This document shows, piece after piece, positions 1 to 8,035 of a DNA stretch of 33,973 bases. The notes beneath the pieces are model-generated. The model ran no database searches. It was not told the origin of the DNA and saw nothing but the letters and a program-made list of their open reading frames with translations. The stretch's first letter is position 1. Each line of letters begins with the position of its first letter. Source of the stretch: Bryobacterales bacterium (GTDB lineage Bacteria > Acidobacteriota > Terriglobia > Bryobacterales > Bryobacteraceae); the NCBI GenBank assembly GCA_019261985.1, contig JAFAQY010000043.1:1-33973 (forward strand). The letters run 5' to 3'. Position numbers and translations under genes: made by a program.

Positions 1-81
1 AATACCCGGATTTGCTCCAGGCCTACCTTCTGCCTTGCTTGCATTCGGATGATCAATCCTCAGCATGCGGCGTGTGCGCTC

Positions 82-139
82 CTTCAGGCTCATCTTGCGT
101 GAGAAACAAACCCTTTCTTCAGGCTCATCTTGCATGAGA
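82..139. repeat. Two direct copies of a 23-bp imperfect repeat upstream of the first operon
   Basis: The stretch beginning CTTCAGGCTCATCTTGC occurs at 82-104 and again at 117-139, a spacing of 35 bp, with one difference (GTGAGA versus ATGAGA). Each copy has a small inverted repeat, CTCAT-CTTGC-ATGAG in the second. The pair sits just upstream of the predicted promoter at 152-181, so it could be a tandem operator or a local duplication. No binding protein can be named. The rest of 1-151 shows no gene I can support. Confidence 0.55.
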
Positions 140-151
140 TAAGACTAGCGG

Positions 152-181
152 TTGACATGGCGGACGATGTTCAGGTAGCAT
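152..181 (+). promoter_or_regulatory. Predicted sigma-70-type promoter for the secreted-protein operon
   Basis: A consensus -35 box TTGACA (152-157) is followed after 18 bases by TAGCAT (176-181), an acceptable -10 box. A ribosome binding site GGAGA (232-236) lies 9 bases before the ATG at 246. The 5' leader would be about 55-60 nt. No transcript data are available. Confidence 0.5.
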
Positions 182-245
182 CGGAGTCCGATTGGGTCGA
201 GAGTAACTTGCTCAGGTCCGCTAGCCGTCTTGGAGAATTAGAAGC

Positions 246-1073
246 ATGTATAACGCGATTCGCGGCTCGATGTTTGTGGCAGCCGCACTTGGGGTTTTGT
301 CAGTTCAGGTGAGCGGCCAAGCGCCCGCGGCCGCCGGCCGTGGTCCAGCTCCGGCGGCGTATCGCGCACCTCGCGCGGCCGACGGGCATGCCGATCTGAA
401 CGGCATTTGGCAGACGATGAACACCGCGAATTGGAACCTGCAAGATCACCCTGCGTATGCGGGGCCCATGTGGGAACTGGGCGCGATTGGCGCGGTTCCG
501 GCGGGCGAGGGAGTAGTGCAGGGCAACGAGATTCCATATCTGCCCGATAAACTGGCGCAGAAAAAGGCGCACTTCGAAAACCGGCGCACGGACGATCCCG
601 AAGCCAAATGCTATATGGGCGGAATTCCACGCAGCAACTACATGCCTTACCCGTTTCAGATCGTGCAGTCCCCCGCGGGCATTCTATTCGTTTACGAGTA
701 TGCGAGCTCAAACCGTTTCGTGAATATGGGCAAGCCTGTTGAGGCTGGTTCGGATACATGGATGGGCACCAATAACGGGAAATGGGAAGGTGACGCATTA
801 GTAATAGATGTGACTGGATTGAATGGTCTGGCGTGGTTCGATCGCGCGGGCAATTTCGCCAGTGATAACGTGCATGTTGTCGAGCGCTGGACGCGGACGG
901 ATCGGGATCATTTGTTATACGAGGCGACAATCGAAGATTCAAAAACGTTTTCGCGCCCCTGGAAGATCAGCATGCCGATCTACCGGCGGGTGGAAAAGAA
1001 TGCGCAGATCCTGGAGTTCAAGTGCGTGGAGTTTGCGGAGGAGTTGCTTTATGGCAAATATAAGAAGAAATAG
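246..1073 (+). CDS. Secreted protein of unknown function, paralogue of the next genes
   Basis: This 275-residue protein begins with a signal-peptide-like segment (MYNAIRGSMFVAAALGVLSVQVSGQAP; likely cleavage around residues 24-26) followed by an Ala/Pro/Gly-rich linker. Its C-terminal half shares a conserved core with the proteins at 1051-2058 and 2533-3564: a MG.N.G.WEGD.LVID stretch, then VVERWTR and a YEATI.D....RPW segment. No catalytic motif of a known enzyme class was recognised. The start is supported by GGAGA nine bases upstream and by the promoter at 152-181. The gene overlaps the next one by 23 bases, indicating translational coupling. The call as a member of an uncharacterised exported family is firm; the function is unknown. 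Confidence 0.8.
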   Translation: MYNAIRGSMFVAAALGVLSVQVSGQAPAAAGRGPAPAAYRAPRAADGHADLNGIWQTMNTANWNLQDHPAYAGPMWELGAIGAVPAGEGVVQGNEIPYLPDKLAQKKAHFENRRTDDPEAKCYMGGIPRSNYMPYPFQIVQSPAGILFVYEYASSNRFVNMGKPVEAGSDTWMGTNNGKWEGDALVIDVTGLNGLAWFDRAGNFASDNVHVVERWTRTDRDHLLYEATIEDSKTFSRPWKISMPIYRRVEKNAQILEFKCVEFAEELLYGKYKKK

Positions 1074-2058
1074 CTGCTTCTTGCTCTCGATTGCATTCGC
1101 GATTGGGGCTGCGGCTCAAACCACAAAACCTTACACTCCGCCGAAGACGCCCTGGGGCGATCCGGATCTGCAAGGTGTTTGGCCCGGGAACATGGGCGTT
1201 CCAATGCAGCGGCCGCTGAATCTCGGAACGCGCGCGGAATTGACGGATCAGGAATTCGCGCAAAAAGTGGAGCAGGCCCAGCGTCAGGCCGCGGTCGATT
1301 CCGAATCCCCTGCCGCAAGCGATTCTCGTCCGGGAATAGGGCCGCCTTCTTATTGGACGGAGCGCGGCAAACCCACGAAGCAGGCCTCCCTCATCGTCCA
1401 GCCTGCCGATGGGCGGCTGCCTCCGCTGACCGCGGAAGAGCAGAAGTTGCGAAAAGAAGCGCGGGACGGAAAAGGCTTTACGGGTGAATGGCGCGGCGAA
1501 GCGGCGCGTCCCGACGATCTAAACCTTTATTACCGTTGCATCACGCGGGGACTGCTCGGATCGGTGATTCCCGTGGTCTATAACAACGGAAACCAGATTA
1601 TTCAATCGCCCGGCTATGTTGCCATTCGCAACGAAATGATCCACGAAACCCGGGTTATTCCCCTGGATGGACGCCCGCACGTCGGAAGCGATATTCGAAC
1701 CTACATGGGCGATTCGCGCGGCCACTGGGACGGCAATACGCTGGTAATCGAGACCACCAACCTAACTGATAAGGACGCTATCGGCTCGAACGGCGCGGGA
1801 TATCCAGGCGACCCGGGCCATCACAGCGCGGATCTGAAGGTGGTTGAGCGCCTGACGCGCGTGGACGCTGAGACGATCAACTACGAAGCGACCATCGACG
1901 ATCCTAAAACATGGACCAAGCCTTGGACCATGCGCATCGTTCTCAAAAAGGATGCCCACTACGATCTTCTGGAATACGCCTGCCACGAAGGCAATTACGC
2001 TATGGGCGATATTCTTAGTGGCGCCCGGGCGGATGAAGCCGCGGCTAAATCCAAGTAA
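1051..2058 (+). CDS. Secreted protein of unknown function (paralogue 2)
   Basis: The start is placed at the ATG at 1051 because the frame then opens with a good signal peptide (MANIRRNSCFLLSIAFAIGAAAQ); the reading frame stays open further upstream but runs through the previous gene. The mature protein begins with a YTPPKTPWGDPDLQGVWP motif that is nearly repeated in the protein at 2533-3564. The C-terminal region has the shared core RGHWDGNTLVIETTN, VVERLTR and YEATIDDPKTWTKPW, ending with YACHEGNYAMGD. The two long paralogues look alike over almost their whole length, so they are probably tandem duplicates. No enzyme motif was recognised. The protein should be periplasmic or outer-surface. 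Confidence 0.8.
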   Translation: MANIRRNSCFLLSIAFAIGAAAQTTKPYTPPKTPWGDPDLQGVWPGNMGVPMQRPLNLGTRAELTDQEFAQKVEQAQRQAAVDSESPAASDSRPGIGPPSYWTERGKPTKQASLIVQPADGRLPPLTAEEQKLRKEARDGKGFTGEWRGEAARPDDLNLYYRCITRGLLGSVIPVVYNNGNQIIQSPGYVAIRNEMIHETRVIPLDGRPHVGSDIRTYMGDSRGHWDGNTLVIETTNLTDKDAIGSNGAGYPGDPGHHSADLKVVERLTRVDAETINYEATIDDPKTWTKPWTMRIVLKKDAHYDLLEYACHEGNYAMGDILSGARADEAAAKSK

Positions 2059-2109
2059 ACTTATAAGCGGACCCGCTTTATGAGCGCGGTATCCAAGCAG
2101 GGAGACAGA

Positions 2110-2523
2110 ATGCGGACGAAACTAGCAATCTTGACGGTTGGCGCGGGCTTGGTTCTTGCGGTTGCGCCGGCGTGGGCCCATCATGCGTTCCAGGCGGAAT
2201 TCGACGACAAGAAACCGGTGCATCTGAAGGGCAAGGTCACCGAGATGGAATGGATCAACCCCCATTCATGGATACATATTGACGTGCCGAACCCGGACGG
2301 AAGCGTTACCAATTGGATGGTGGAGTGCGGGAGCCCGAATATCATGCTGCGGCGCGGCTTCACCAAGCGGTCGCTCGAAGTGGGCACCGAGCTTGAAGTT
2401 CAGGGTTACCAGGCAAAGAACGGCACCAATCGCGCCAACGGCAGTTCGGTGACGTTCAAGGACGGCAAGAAGCTGTTTGTGGGCGGGTCAAATCCGGACA
2501 TTCCCGAAAACCAGAAGAATTAG
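2110..2523 (+). CDS. Secreted DUF6152-like small protein
   Basis: The ATG at 2110 is chosen over the in-frame ATG at 2080 because GGAGAC lies at 2101-2106 and translation then opens directly with a signal peptide (MRTKLAILTVGAGLVLAVAPAWAHH). The mature domain starts AHHAFQAEFDDKKPVHLKGKVTEMEWINPHSWIHIDV and later has a MVECGSPN segment. This pattern (H-H-x-F near the cleavage site, then G.V...EW.NPH) is what I know from DUF6152 proteins, a small exported beta-rich family of unknown function often found beside other secreted proteins in Acidobacteria and Proteobacteria. It lies between two of the paralogues, 51 and 9 bases away, so it is probably cotranscribed and may act with them. Confidence 0.78.
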   Translation: MRTKLAILTVGAGLVLAVAPAWAHHAFQAEFDDKKPVHLKGKVTEMEWINPHSWIHIDVPNPDGSVTNWMVECGSPNIMLRRGFTKRSLEVGTELEVQGYQAKNGTNRANGSSVTFKDGKKLFVGGSNPDIPENQKN

Positions 2524-2527
2524 GAGG
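2522..2527 (+). promoter_or_regulatory. Strong ribosome binding site for the gene at 2533
   Basis: AGGAGG lies five bases before the ATG at 2533 and overlaps the stop codon (TAG) of the preceding gene. It fixes the start and suggests coupled translation. Confidence 0.8.
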
Positions 2528-2532
2528 ATCAC

Positions 2533-3564
2533 ATGCGCCGTCTTCTTCCAGCCGTTTCGTTTGTGTCCATCGCTGCCGCCGCGTTGCTCGCGCAGAGTGC
2601 GGCTCCGGCAAAGAAAGCTTACACTCCGCCCAAAACGTCCTGGGGCGACCCCGATATTCAAGGCGAGTGGCCGGCGACCGCAAACATTCCATTGCAACGT
2701 CCAGCCGCCCTCGGGGAGCGTGCGTCGTTGACCGACGAAGAGGTGGCGCAGCGAGAGAAGCAGGCGCAAAATACGGCGGAATCGGACAGCGAAGAGTTCG
2801 TCAGTTCGAGCACCAGCGTGACGATCAATCCGCCATCGTACTGGGTGGAGCACGGAGCAGTGAATCGCCAGGCGTCGTTAATTGTCGATCCAAAGAATGG
2901 AAGAACGCCGCCGCTGACGTCCGCCGGACAAGCTTACGTCAAGTCTCTGCGTGGCGGACTTGGGCCGGGCAGCCATTTTCCTGAGAAAGTCGATTCGTGG
3001 GAAGACTTCGATATTTATAGCCGCTGCATCACCCGCGGGTTGATGAGCAGCATGCTTCCGACGCTATACAATTTCGGCAATCAAATCATCCAGGCGCCGG
3101 GGGTCGTGGTGATACGCAACGAGATGATCCATGAAACGCGCGTGATCCCGCTGGACGGGCGTCCGCACGCCGGCAAGGACATCAAGACTTACATGGGCGA
3201 CTCGCGAGGGCACTGGGAAGGCAATACTCTGGTGGTGGAAACGGTCAATTTCAACGACAAAACCGGCGCTGGCGGAGCGTTCTTCAGCGATGCCGCCAAG
3301 CTGACCGAGCGTTTCACGCGGACCGGCCCGCAAGAACTGGCCTATGAAGCTACTGTAGACGATCCGAAAACATGGACAAGGCCCTGGACCATCCACATGC
3401 CGTACAAGATGGACAAGAGCTACATCGTATATGAGTACGCGTGCCACGAAGGAAACTACATGATGCTGGACGCGCTTACTGCCGCCCGTCAGCTAGAGGG
3501 GCAGGGTAAGGATACGAAGGTATCGAACGATAACTTCGTCCGGCCCGCTACCGGCAGCAAATAG
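2533..3564 (+). CDS. Secreted protein of unknown function (paralogue 3)
   Basis: This 343-residue protein opens with a signal peptide (MRRLLPAVSFVSIAAAALLAQSAAPA). It then has the YTPPKTSWGDPDIQGEWP motif shared with paralogue 2, a mid-protein RCITRGLMSSMLPTLYNFGNQIIQ segment, and the C-terminal core RGHWEGNTLVVETVNF, LTERFTR, YEATVDDPKTWTRPW and YACHEGNYMM. It probably folds into two domains, with the C-terminal one shared by all three paralogues. It ends three bases before the convergent sugar transferase gene, with no obvious rho-independent terminator between them. Function unknown. Confidence 0.8.
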   Translation: MRRLLPAVSFVSIAAAALLAQSAAPAKKAYTPPKTSWGDPDIQGEWPATANIPLQRPAALGERASLTDEEVAQREKQAQNTAESDSEEFVSSSTSVTINPPSYWVEHGAVNRQASLIVDPKNGRTPPLTSAGQAYVKSLRGGLGPGSHFPEKVDSWEDFDIYSRCITRGLMSSMLPTLYNFGNQIIQAPGVVVIRNEMIHETRVIPLDGRPHAGKDIKTYMGDSRGHWEGNTLVVETVNFNDKTGAGGAFFSDAAKLTERFTRTGPQELAYEATVDDPKTWTRPWTIHMPYKMDKSYIVYEYACHEGNYMMLDALTAARQLEGQGKDTKVSNDNFVRPATGSK

Positions 3565-3567
3565 ATC

Positions 3568-4230
3568 TTAACCGGCATCTCTTCCCGTAAATACACGAAG
3601 GGGCGTGCGCAGTAGAATCATCGCATCCAACCGCAGGCTCTGGTGAGCGACGTAAAACATGTCGAGACGCCGGCGCTGGGCATAAGTTAAGCGGTTGCGG
3701 CCCATCACTTGCCAAAGTCCGGTAATACCGGGCGCTGTTGTCAGCACGTATTCGGCGCCGTCCCCATAGAACGCACTCCACTCGGCAAATGTGATCGGGC
3801 GCGGGCCTACCAGCCGCATGCGGCCAGTGATCACATGCAATAACTGCGGAAGTTCGTCGATTGAGAAGCGGCGGCAAAGGCGGGCGAAGCGGCTGGTGAC
3901 GCGCGGGTCCGAGGATCCTTTCGCGATCGGAACGTGGGTGTCCGCCAGATATTCGATCCAGCGCCGCGGAGTCTCCCGCGCTTCTTTTCCCCACATGGTC
4001 CGCATCTTTAGCATCCAGAACCCGGCGCCATATTGGCCGACGCGGCGATGCGCGATAAACGGCGAGCGGCGAGAGAGAACGGCGATGGAGAGCGCGGTGG
4101 CCGCGATTACAGGCGCGGTCAGGATCAGAACCATCGCGGCGACGAAGCGCTCGACAAACGATTCGAACAGCGGCTTCGGGGAAACGCGCGCACACGCCGG
4201 GTTTATGAGCTGAATGGAGGGAGCGGTCAT
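3568..4230 (-). CDS. Polyprenyl-phosphate sugar-1-phosphate transferase (bacterial sugar transferase family)
   Basis: This family moves a sugar-1-phosphate from a nucleotide sugar to undecaprenyl phosphate, the first step of exopolysaccharide or O-antigen synthesis at the inner face of the cytoplasmic membrane. The 220-residue protein has one hydrophobic segment (about 28-52), then KMRTM (75-79), a catalytic-region IDELPQLL (124-131), GRMRLVGPRP (136-145) and PGITGLWQV (167-175), the ordered signatures of PF02397. It lacks the large multi-span N-terminal region of WbaP/WcaJ, so it is the short monotopic form. It is the last gene of a leftward operon with the TIGR03437 protein and an O-antigen ligase-like protein. 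The sugar used cannot be read from the sequence. Confidence 0.93.
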   Translation of the reverse strand: MTAPSIQLINPACARVSPKPLFESFVERFVAAMVLILTAPVIAATALSIAVLSRRSPFIAHRRVGQYGAGFWMLKMRTMWGKEARETPRRWIEYLADTHVPIAKGSSDPRVTSRFARLCRRFSIDELPQLLHVITGRMRLVGPRPITFAEWSAFYGDGAEYVLTTAPGITGLWQVMGRNRLTYAQRRRLDMFYVAHQSLRLDAMILLRTPLRVFTGRDAG

Positions 4231-4239
4231 CGAAGTGTG

Positions 4240-5034
4240 TTACTGGATCGCGATAACGACTTGATTCGTGCTTGTGATGTTACCCATCTGGAGCTGAATC
4301 GGCACGGACGACCCCGATGACACCTGTGGAACAACGAGATTGATTTGGTTCACGCCGGGAAATTGCGGCGAGAGTCCGTGAAAGAGCACCTGCGCGGAAT
4401 TACCGCCAATGAGCACCGTCGGAACAGCGAGCGTGTTGCGAACCATATCGAGCGAGGCCGCTCCATTCGCGGGAGTGTTATCGACGGCGCCGAGACCGGT
4501 CGCATACAGGATCAAAACATCTCCAACCGCGGCAGGGTGAGTGACAATTCCGGAAATCGCGCCCGGAGGGGCGGCAACCGAGCCGTCGCGATTATTTACA
4601 GCTACCGCGTAGCCCGCCCCCGCTGGGATGCTGAAGATGCCGGGCGCGGCAGGCCCCACGTTTACCGGGACCGAAACGGACGCCCCATGCGTATTTTGCA
4701 CCGAGACGTTCACCGTACCCGAGGTCACGCCTGGCGGCAATGCGTTCCAAGGCATCTGCGCGTTTATTTGCCCCGTGGACACAAACGACAAAGGAATCGG
4801 TGCGCCGTTAACGGAAACGGAGGCGCCGCCCAGATTTGCCGACCAAGGCACCGTATCGCTCGATAAAAGGCTATCCGCGAGCGAGTTGCCGAAAATGGCG
4901 ATGAGTGAACCGGGCGCGACCGGTTGTGCAGCCGCGAAGCTGGCTGCATTCACCACACCTCCCGTGAAGATGGAAGGCTGCGCGGAAGCAGAAACCGCCA
5001 GCAATAACGTCAGCAAGAAGATTAAAGTTCGCAT
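4240..5034 (-). CDS. Exported free-standing TIGR03437 (Solibacter-type C-terminal domain) protein
   Basis: The start at 5034 is chosen because GAGGAG (5039-5044 on the complement) lies four bases upstream and translation opens with a signal peptide (MRTLIFLLTLLLAVSASAQP); the open frame to 5130 lacks these. The 264-residue product is almost entirely one TIGR03437-type domain: GGVVNAASF, PGSLIAIFGNSL, VSVNG.PIPL.FVS..QINAQMPW, then VGDVLILYATGLGAVDN and a final VNQINLVVP region. In Acidobacteria this domain usually ends much larger secreted proteins; here it stands alone. It is probably a beta-sandwich exposed outside the inner membrane. Its place between a polymerase-like and a sugar-transferase gene suggests a surface or glycan-associated role (inference). 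Confidence 0.85.
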   Translation of the reverse strand: MRTLIFLLTLLLAVSASAQPSIFTGGVVNAASFAAAQPVAPGSLIAIFGNSLADSLLSSDTVPWSANLGGASVSVNGAPIPLSFVSTGQINAQMPWNALPPGVTSGTVNVSVQNTHGASVSVPVNVGPAAPGIFSIPAGAGYAVAVNNRDGSVAAPPGAISGIVTHPAAVGDVLILYATGLGAVDNTPANGAASLDMVRNTLAVPTVLIGGNSAQVLFHGLSPQFPGVNQINLVVPQVSSGSSVPIQLQMGNITSTNQVVIAIQ

Positions 5035-5077
5035 AAATCTCCTCGTAAATAAGGCAGGTGCTCCGTTCAGTTGGGAC

Positions 5078-6907
5078 TCACGGCAACGGGGCATTGGAAC
5101 TGGCCAGCGCCGCGAAAGTGGCGGCGACATCGGGGTTTTTGCCGGCGTTTAATTGGAGCGCAAGGGAAGCTTCGGCTTGAGCTTCTTGCAGGCGTCCTTC
5201 GGCGGAGAGAAGACGCGCGAGCGCCCAGTGAGGTTTGTACCAGTTTGGCCCCACTCCAATGGTGGCGCGCAGCGCCGATTCGACAGCGCTCGCATCTAGT
5301 CCCGAAGCTGCGAAGATCGCGAGCATGAAAAGACCGTTTTGACGGTACTCGGGTTCATGCGCGGCCAAGGCGGCGGCCGCCGTCGCGATCTGAGAGAAGT
5401 AGATGCGGGACGGCAGGTCAGTAGATTTGGCTGCGACCTCGGCAAATCGCCGCGCGAAATGCAGATCCGCTGAAACGCCCGCCGAGTTATGTTGCAAAAC
5501 GGCACGATATTGTTCGGCCGCGCCCGGCAGGTTTCCCGAGTCGAGCAGGCGATCGATGTCCGCTAACTGCGCATCCGCCCATAGCAGGCGGAATGCGAGC
5601 GCGGCAACGAGGACCCCCGGTAACGGGAGCCATCGCAGAAAAGGTAGCTGGGCCGGCCTGGTATCGACGTGCGGATACATGCCCGCGAGCAGGCCGGAGC
5701 CCAAATAGAAATAGAACGCAGTCGGTGCCGTGAACGCGATGAACTGATGAGCGATTAGCACGCCCACGAATCCGGCCAATACACCTGCTTTTAGAGGCAT
5801 CGGAACCGCGCGCTTTACACCGGCGAGGATGCCGATTACAGCGAAGGCCAGCAAGCCGGCAGCCCCGCCAACCCCTTGCGAGGCGAGCGAATCCAGCAGG
5901 ATATTGTGGGGCGATTCGTGCATGAAGTCCGGATAGGCGCGCGCCAGTTCCGCGGATTGAAAGCGGGGGAACTCGGCTACGAAGGTGTCAGGACCGAAGC
6001 CTGTCAGCGGCTTATCAGCCGCCATGCGCAATGAATCGCGCCAAAGAAGCAGACGCGCTCCGCCGGCGCGGTCCTCTCCGATCCAGTGGACGCGCGCGCG
6101 CAGACGGGCGCCTGCCGGGGAGACATAGAAAACGAGCAGGGCCGCGGCAGCGAACGCCATAGCGGCTAGCATCGTACGCAGACGCGGACGGAACAAAACA
6201 CAATACACCAAGAGCCCTGCAATTAGCGCAAGCACCGCTCCGCGAGAGCCGCTTAAAACGATCGCGCCTACACCGGCGGCTGTGGTCGCGATCCATACAA
6301 GCTTGGGAAAAATGCGGGACTCTTCTATCGCAAGCGCGATACCCGCAAAAACCGGTACCAGCAGAAAGGCCGAGAAGTAATCGGCGTGGCCCATCGTCGA
6401 CGGCGGACGGACAATCGTGAACACGTCCTCACCCGCTTGGTATACGGACGGCCTCAGAAGCGGGTCCCAACTGAAATATTGGGCGATTCCGTATACGGAG
6501 GCGAGCAGGCCGGCGGCGCAGGTGCTTTTTAAAACGGCACGCAACCGCGCCGGGTTTCCGGCAACGAAGGCCGAGAGCAGCAGTGAGCTTACGATCACCG
6601 CACACTCGGTGAATGCGCCGTAGCGCCTCCAGTTGGATCCATTCCAGGCGATCGACGGGTTGTTTGAAGCCGCGGCTGTGGCGATCGCGACCAGCAGCGA
6701 CGCCGCGCCTGCAATTCCATAGGCGCGGCCGAATGCCGTTCCGATGAACGACTGCAAGCGGTCAAACCGAAAGAAGGTGGCGGTCAGGCCCGCGGCTGCC
6801 GCAAGGAAAATCAGCCCGACTTTGGGCGTGATGTCGTAATAGAAAACCAGATGAGGCGCGACGGCGAGCGGGAGCAAAAACAGGAAAGCCGATGCCGCGA
6901 AAAGCAT
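5078..6907 (-). CDS. O-antigen ligase/polymerase-like membrane protein with C-terminal TPR-like region
   Basis: This 609-residue protein has about a dozen hydrophobic segments across residues 1-430, then a soluble Ala-rich helical tail (about 440-609) resembling tetratricopeptide repeats (for example ADIDRLLDSGNLPGAAEQYRAVLQ). In the large periplasmic loop it has GFGPDTFVAEFPRF followed by HESPHNILLD near residues 327-336, the arrangement typical of Wzy_C/O-antigen ligase proteins (PF04932), whose conserved His and Asn lie in that region. Such enzymes polymerise or ligate lipid-linked glycans, or glycosylate pilins. It heads the leftward operon and is divergent from the Wzz-like gene, whose start is 36 bases away. 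Whether it is ligase or polymerase cannot be settled here. Confidence 0.85.
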   Translation of the reverse strand: MLFAASAFLFLLPLAVAPHLVFYYDITPKVGLIFLAAAAGLTATFFRFDRLQSFIGTAFGRAYGIAGAASLLVAIATAAASNNPSIAWNGSNWRRYGAFTECAVIVSSLLLSAFVAGNPARLRAVLKSTCAAGLLASVYGIAQYFSWDPLLRPSVYQAGEDVFTIVRPPSTMGHADYFSAFLLVPVFAGIALAIEESRIFPKLVWIATTAAGVGAIVLSGSRGAVLALIAGLLVYCVLFRPRLRTMLAAMAFAAAALLVFYVSPAGARLRARVHWIGEDRAGGARLLLWRDSLRMAADKPLTGFGPDTFVAEFPRFQSAELARAYPDFMHESPHNILLDSLASQGVGGAAGLLAFAVIGILAGVKRAVPMPLKAGVLAGFVGVLIAHQFIAFTAPTAFYFYLGSGLLAGMYPHVDTRPAQLPFLRWLPLPGVLVAALAFRLLWADAQLADIDRLLDSGNLPGAAEQYRAVLQHNSAGVSADLHFARRFAEVAAKSTDLPSRIYFSQIATAAAALAAHEPEYRQNGLFMLAIFAASGLDASAVESALRATIGVGPNWYKPHWALARLLSAEGRLQEAQAEASLALQLNAGKNPDVAATFAALASSNAPLP

Positions 6908-6943
6908 ATTGGTTGAGACTGACTGGGAAATTCAGAGGAACGC

Positions 6944-8035
6944 ATGGCTTCTGAGCGTGACTTCGATCCCGTCGATTATGTTTATTTTCTGCGGGGACAC
7001 TGGCGGGTAATCGCCGGCGCGGTAGCGCTTGCCGCGATTATCGCAGCGGTCGCCTGCCTGCTTCTCCCGAAGCAGTACACCGCTACAGCCACGCTGGTAA
7101 TCGAGCCGCCCGGCGTTGATCCACGCGCCGCGATCGCGGTCAGTCCGGTGTATCTCGAATCGCTGAAATCGTACGAAGCGTTCGCGTCCAGCGATTCGCT
7201 TTTCGCCACGGCGCTTCAGAAGTTTGGGTTCGGCACGACGGGAGCGCCGATTGAGTCGCTGAAGAAGCGAGTGTTGCGGGTTGAAAAACTCAAAGACACG
7301 AAGCTGCTGGAGATTAACGTAACACTACCCGATCCGAAGCGCGCGCACGAGGTGGCTCAATACCTGGCTGAGCAGACCGTGGCTCTGGATACCGCGGTGG
7401 CGCGCTCCGGCGATCGTGAGTTACTGGAAGATGCTGAGCGCAAGTTTGAACAAGCGAAGGCAAACCTGGATAAGACGCGCGTTGAATCGGACCGTTTGAA
7501 GTCGGCGGGTTCGGAGGCGCTGCTCGAAAGCGAAGGGGAGGCTCTCGCGACTTTGCAGGGCAAGATAGAAGCCGACCGGATTGACACTAGCGCAATGGTA
7601 TCGGAAAGCGTGGCGCGCGGAGATCAATCGACGGCTGAAGAGGTGCGCGCGCGTGTTGCCACGCTCGAAAGCCAGCTGGCCGGGCTGCAGAAGAACTTGA
7701 GCGCGAAGTCGGCGGCGCTGGCGGGTATCGTCGAGCAGAAGCGCCGCGTGACGGAGGATTTGAAGACTGCGCAGGATGTTTACGACACTGCACGGAAGCG
7801 CGAATACGAAGTTTCAAATGTCGTGAAATTTCGTACTGGGCAATTGCATATCATCGACCCGGGAATTGTTCCGCAAAAGCCAAGCTTTCCGAACCTGCCC
7901 CTGGCTCTGTTTTCAGCGGCGATCCTTTCTTGCGGAGCCTGCCTCTTGTGGCTGACCGCGCAGTTCGGCTTCGCCCGGCGCAAGGAGCAAAGTCCGCGGG
8001 CTGGATTGAGGGTGGCCGGTGGCGGCGGTCGTTGA
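6944..8035 (+). CDS. Wzz-like polysaccharide chain-length determinant / co-polymerase
   Basis: The 363-residue protein has the layout of a polysaccharide co-polymerase. An N-terminal membrane segment (about 20-42, after FDPVDYVYFLRGHWR) is followed by the KQYTATATLVIEPP start of the Wzz domain. A long periplasmic coiled coil runs from about 145 to 295. A Pro-rich PQKPSFPNLP stretch then precedes a second membrane segment (about 322-345). No Walker motifs follow, so it lacks the fused tyrosine-kinase domain of BceF/Wzc-type proteins. It would set glycan chain length with one of the two polymerase-like proteins. It overlaps the next gene by 17 bases. Confidence 0.88.
   Translation: MASERDFDPVDYVYFLRGHWRVIAGAVALAAIIAAVACLLLPKQYTATATLVIEPPGVDPRAAIAVSPVYLESLKSYEAFASSDSLFATALQKFGFGTTGAPIESLKKRVLRVEKLKDTKLLEINVTLPDPKRAHEVAQYLAEQTVALDTAVARSGDRELLEDAERKFEQAKANLDKTRVESDRLKSAGSEALLESEGEALATLQGKIEADRIDTSAMVSESVARGDQSTAEEVRARVATLESQLAGLQKNLSAKSAALAGIVEQKRRVTEDLKTAQDVYDTARKREYEVSNVVKFRTGQLHIIDPGIVPQKPSFPNLPLALFSAAILSCGACLLWLTAQFGFARRKEQSPRAGLRVAGGGGR

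Noticed and set aside
130-312. Possible 60-residue protein upstream of the first secreted protein
   Set aside because: It runs across the predicted promoter and into the next gene in another frame, has no recognisable domain, and lacks a ribosome binding site.
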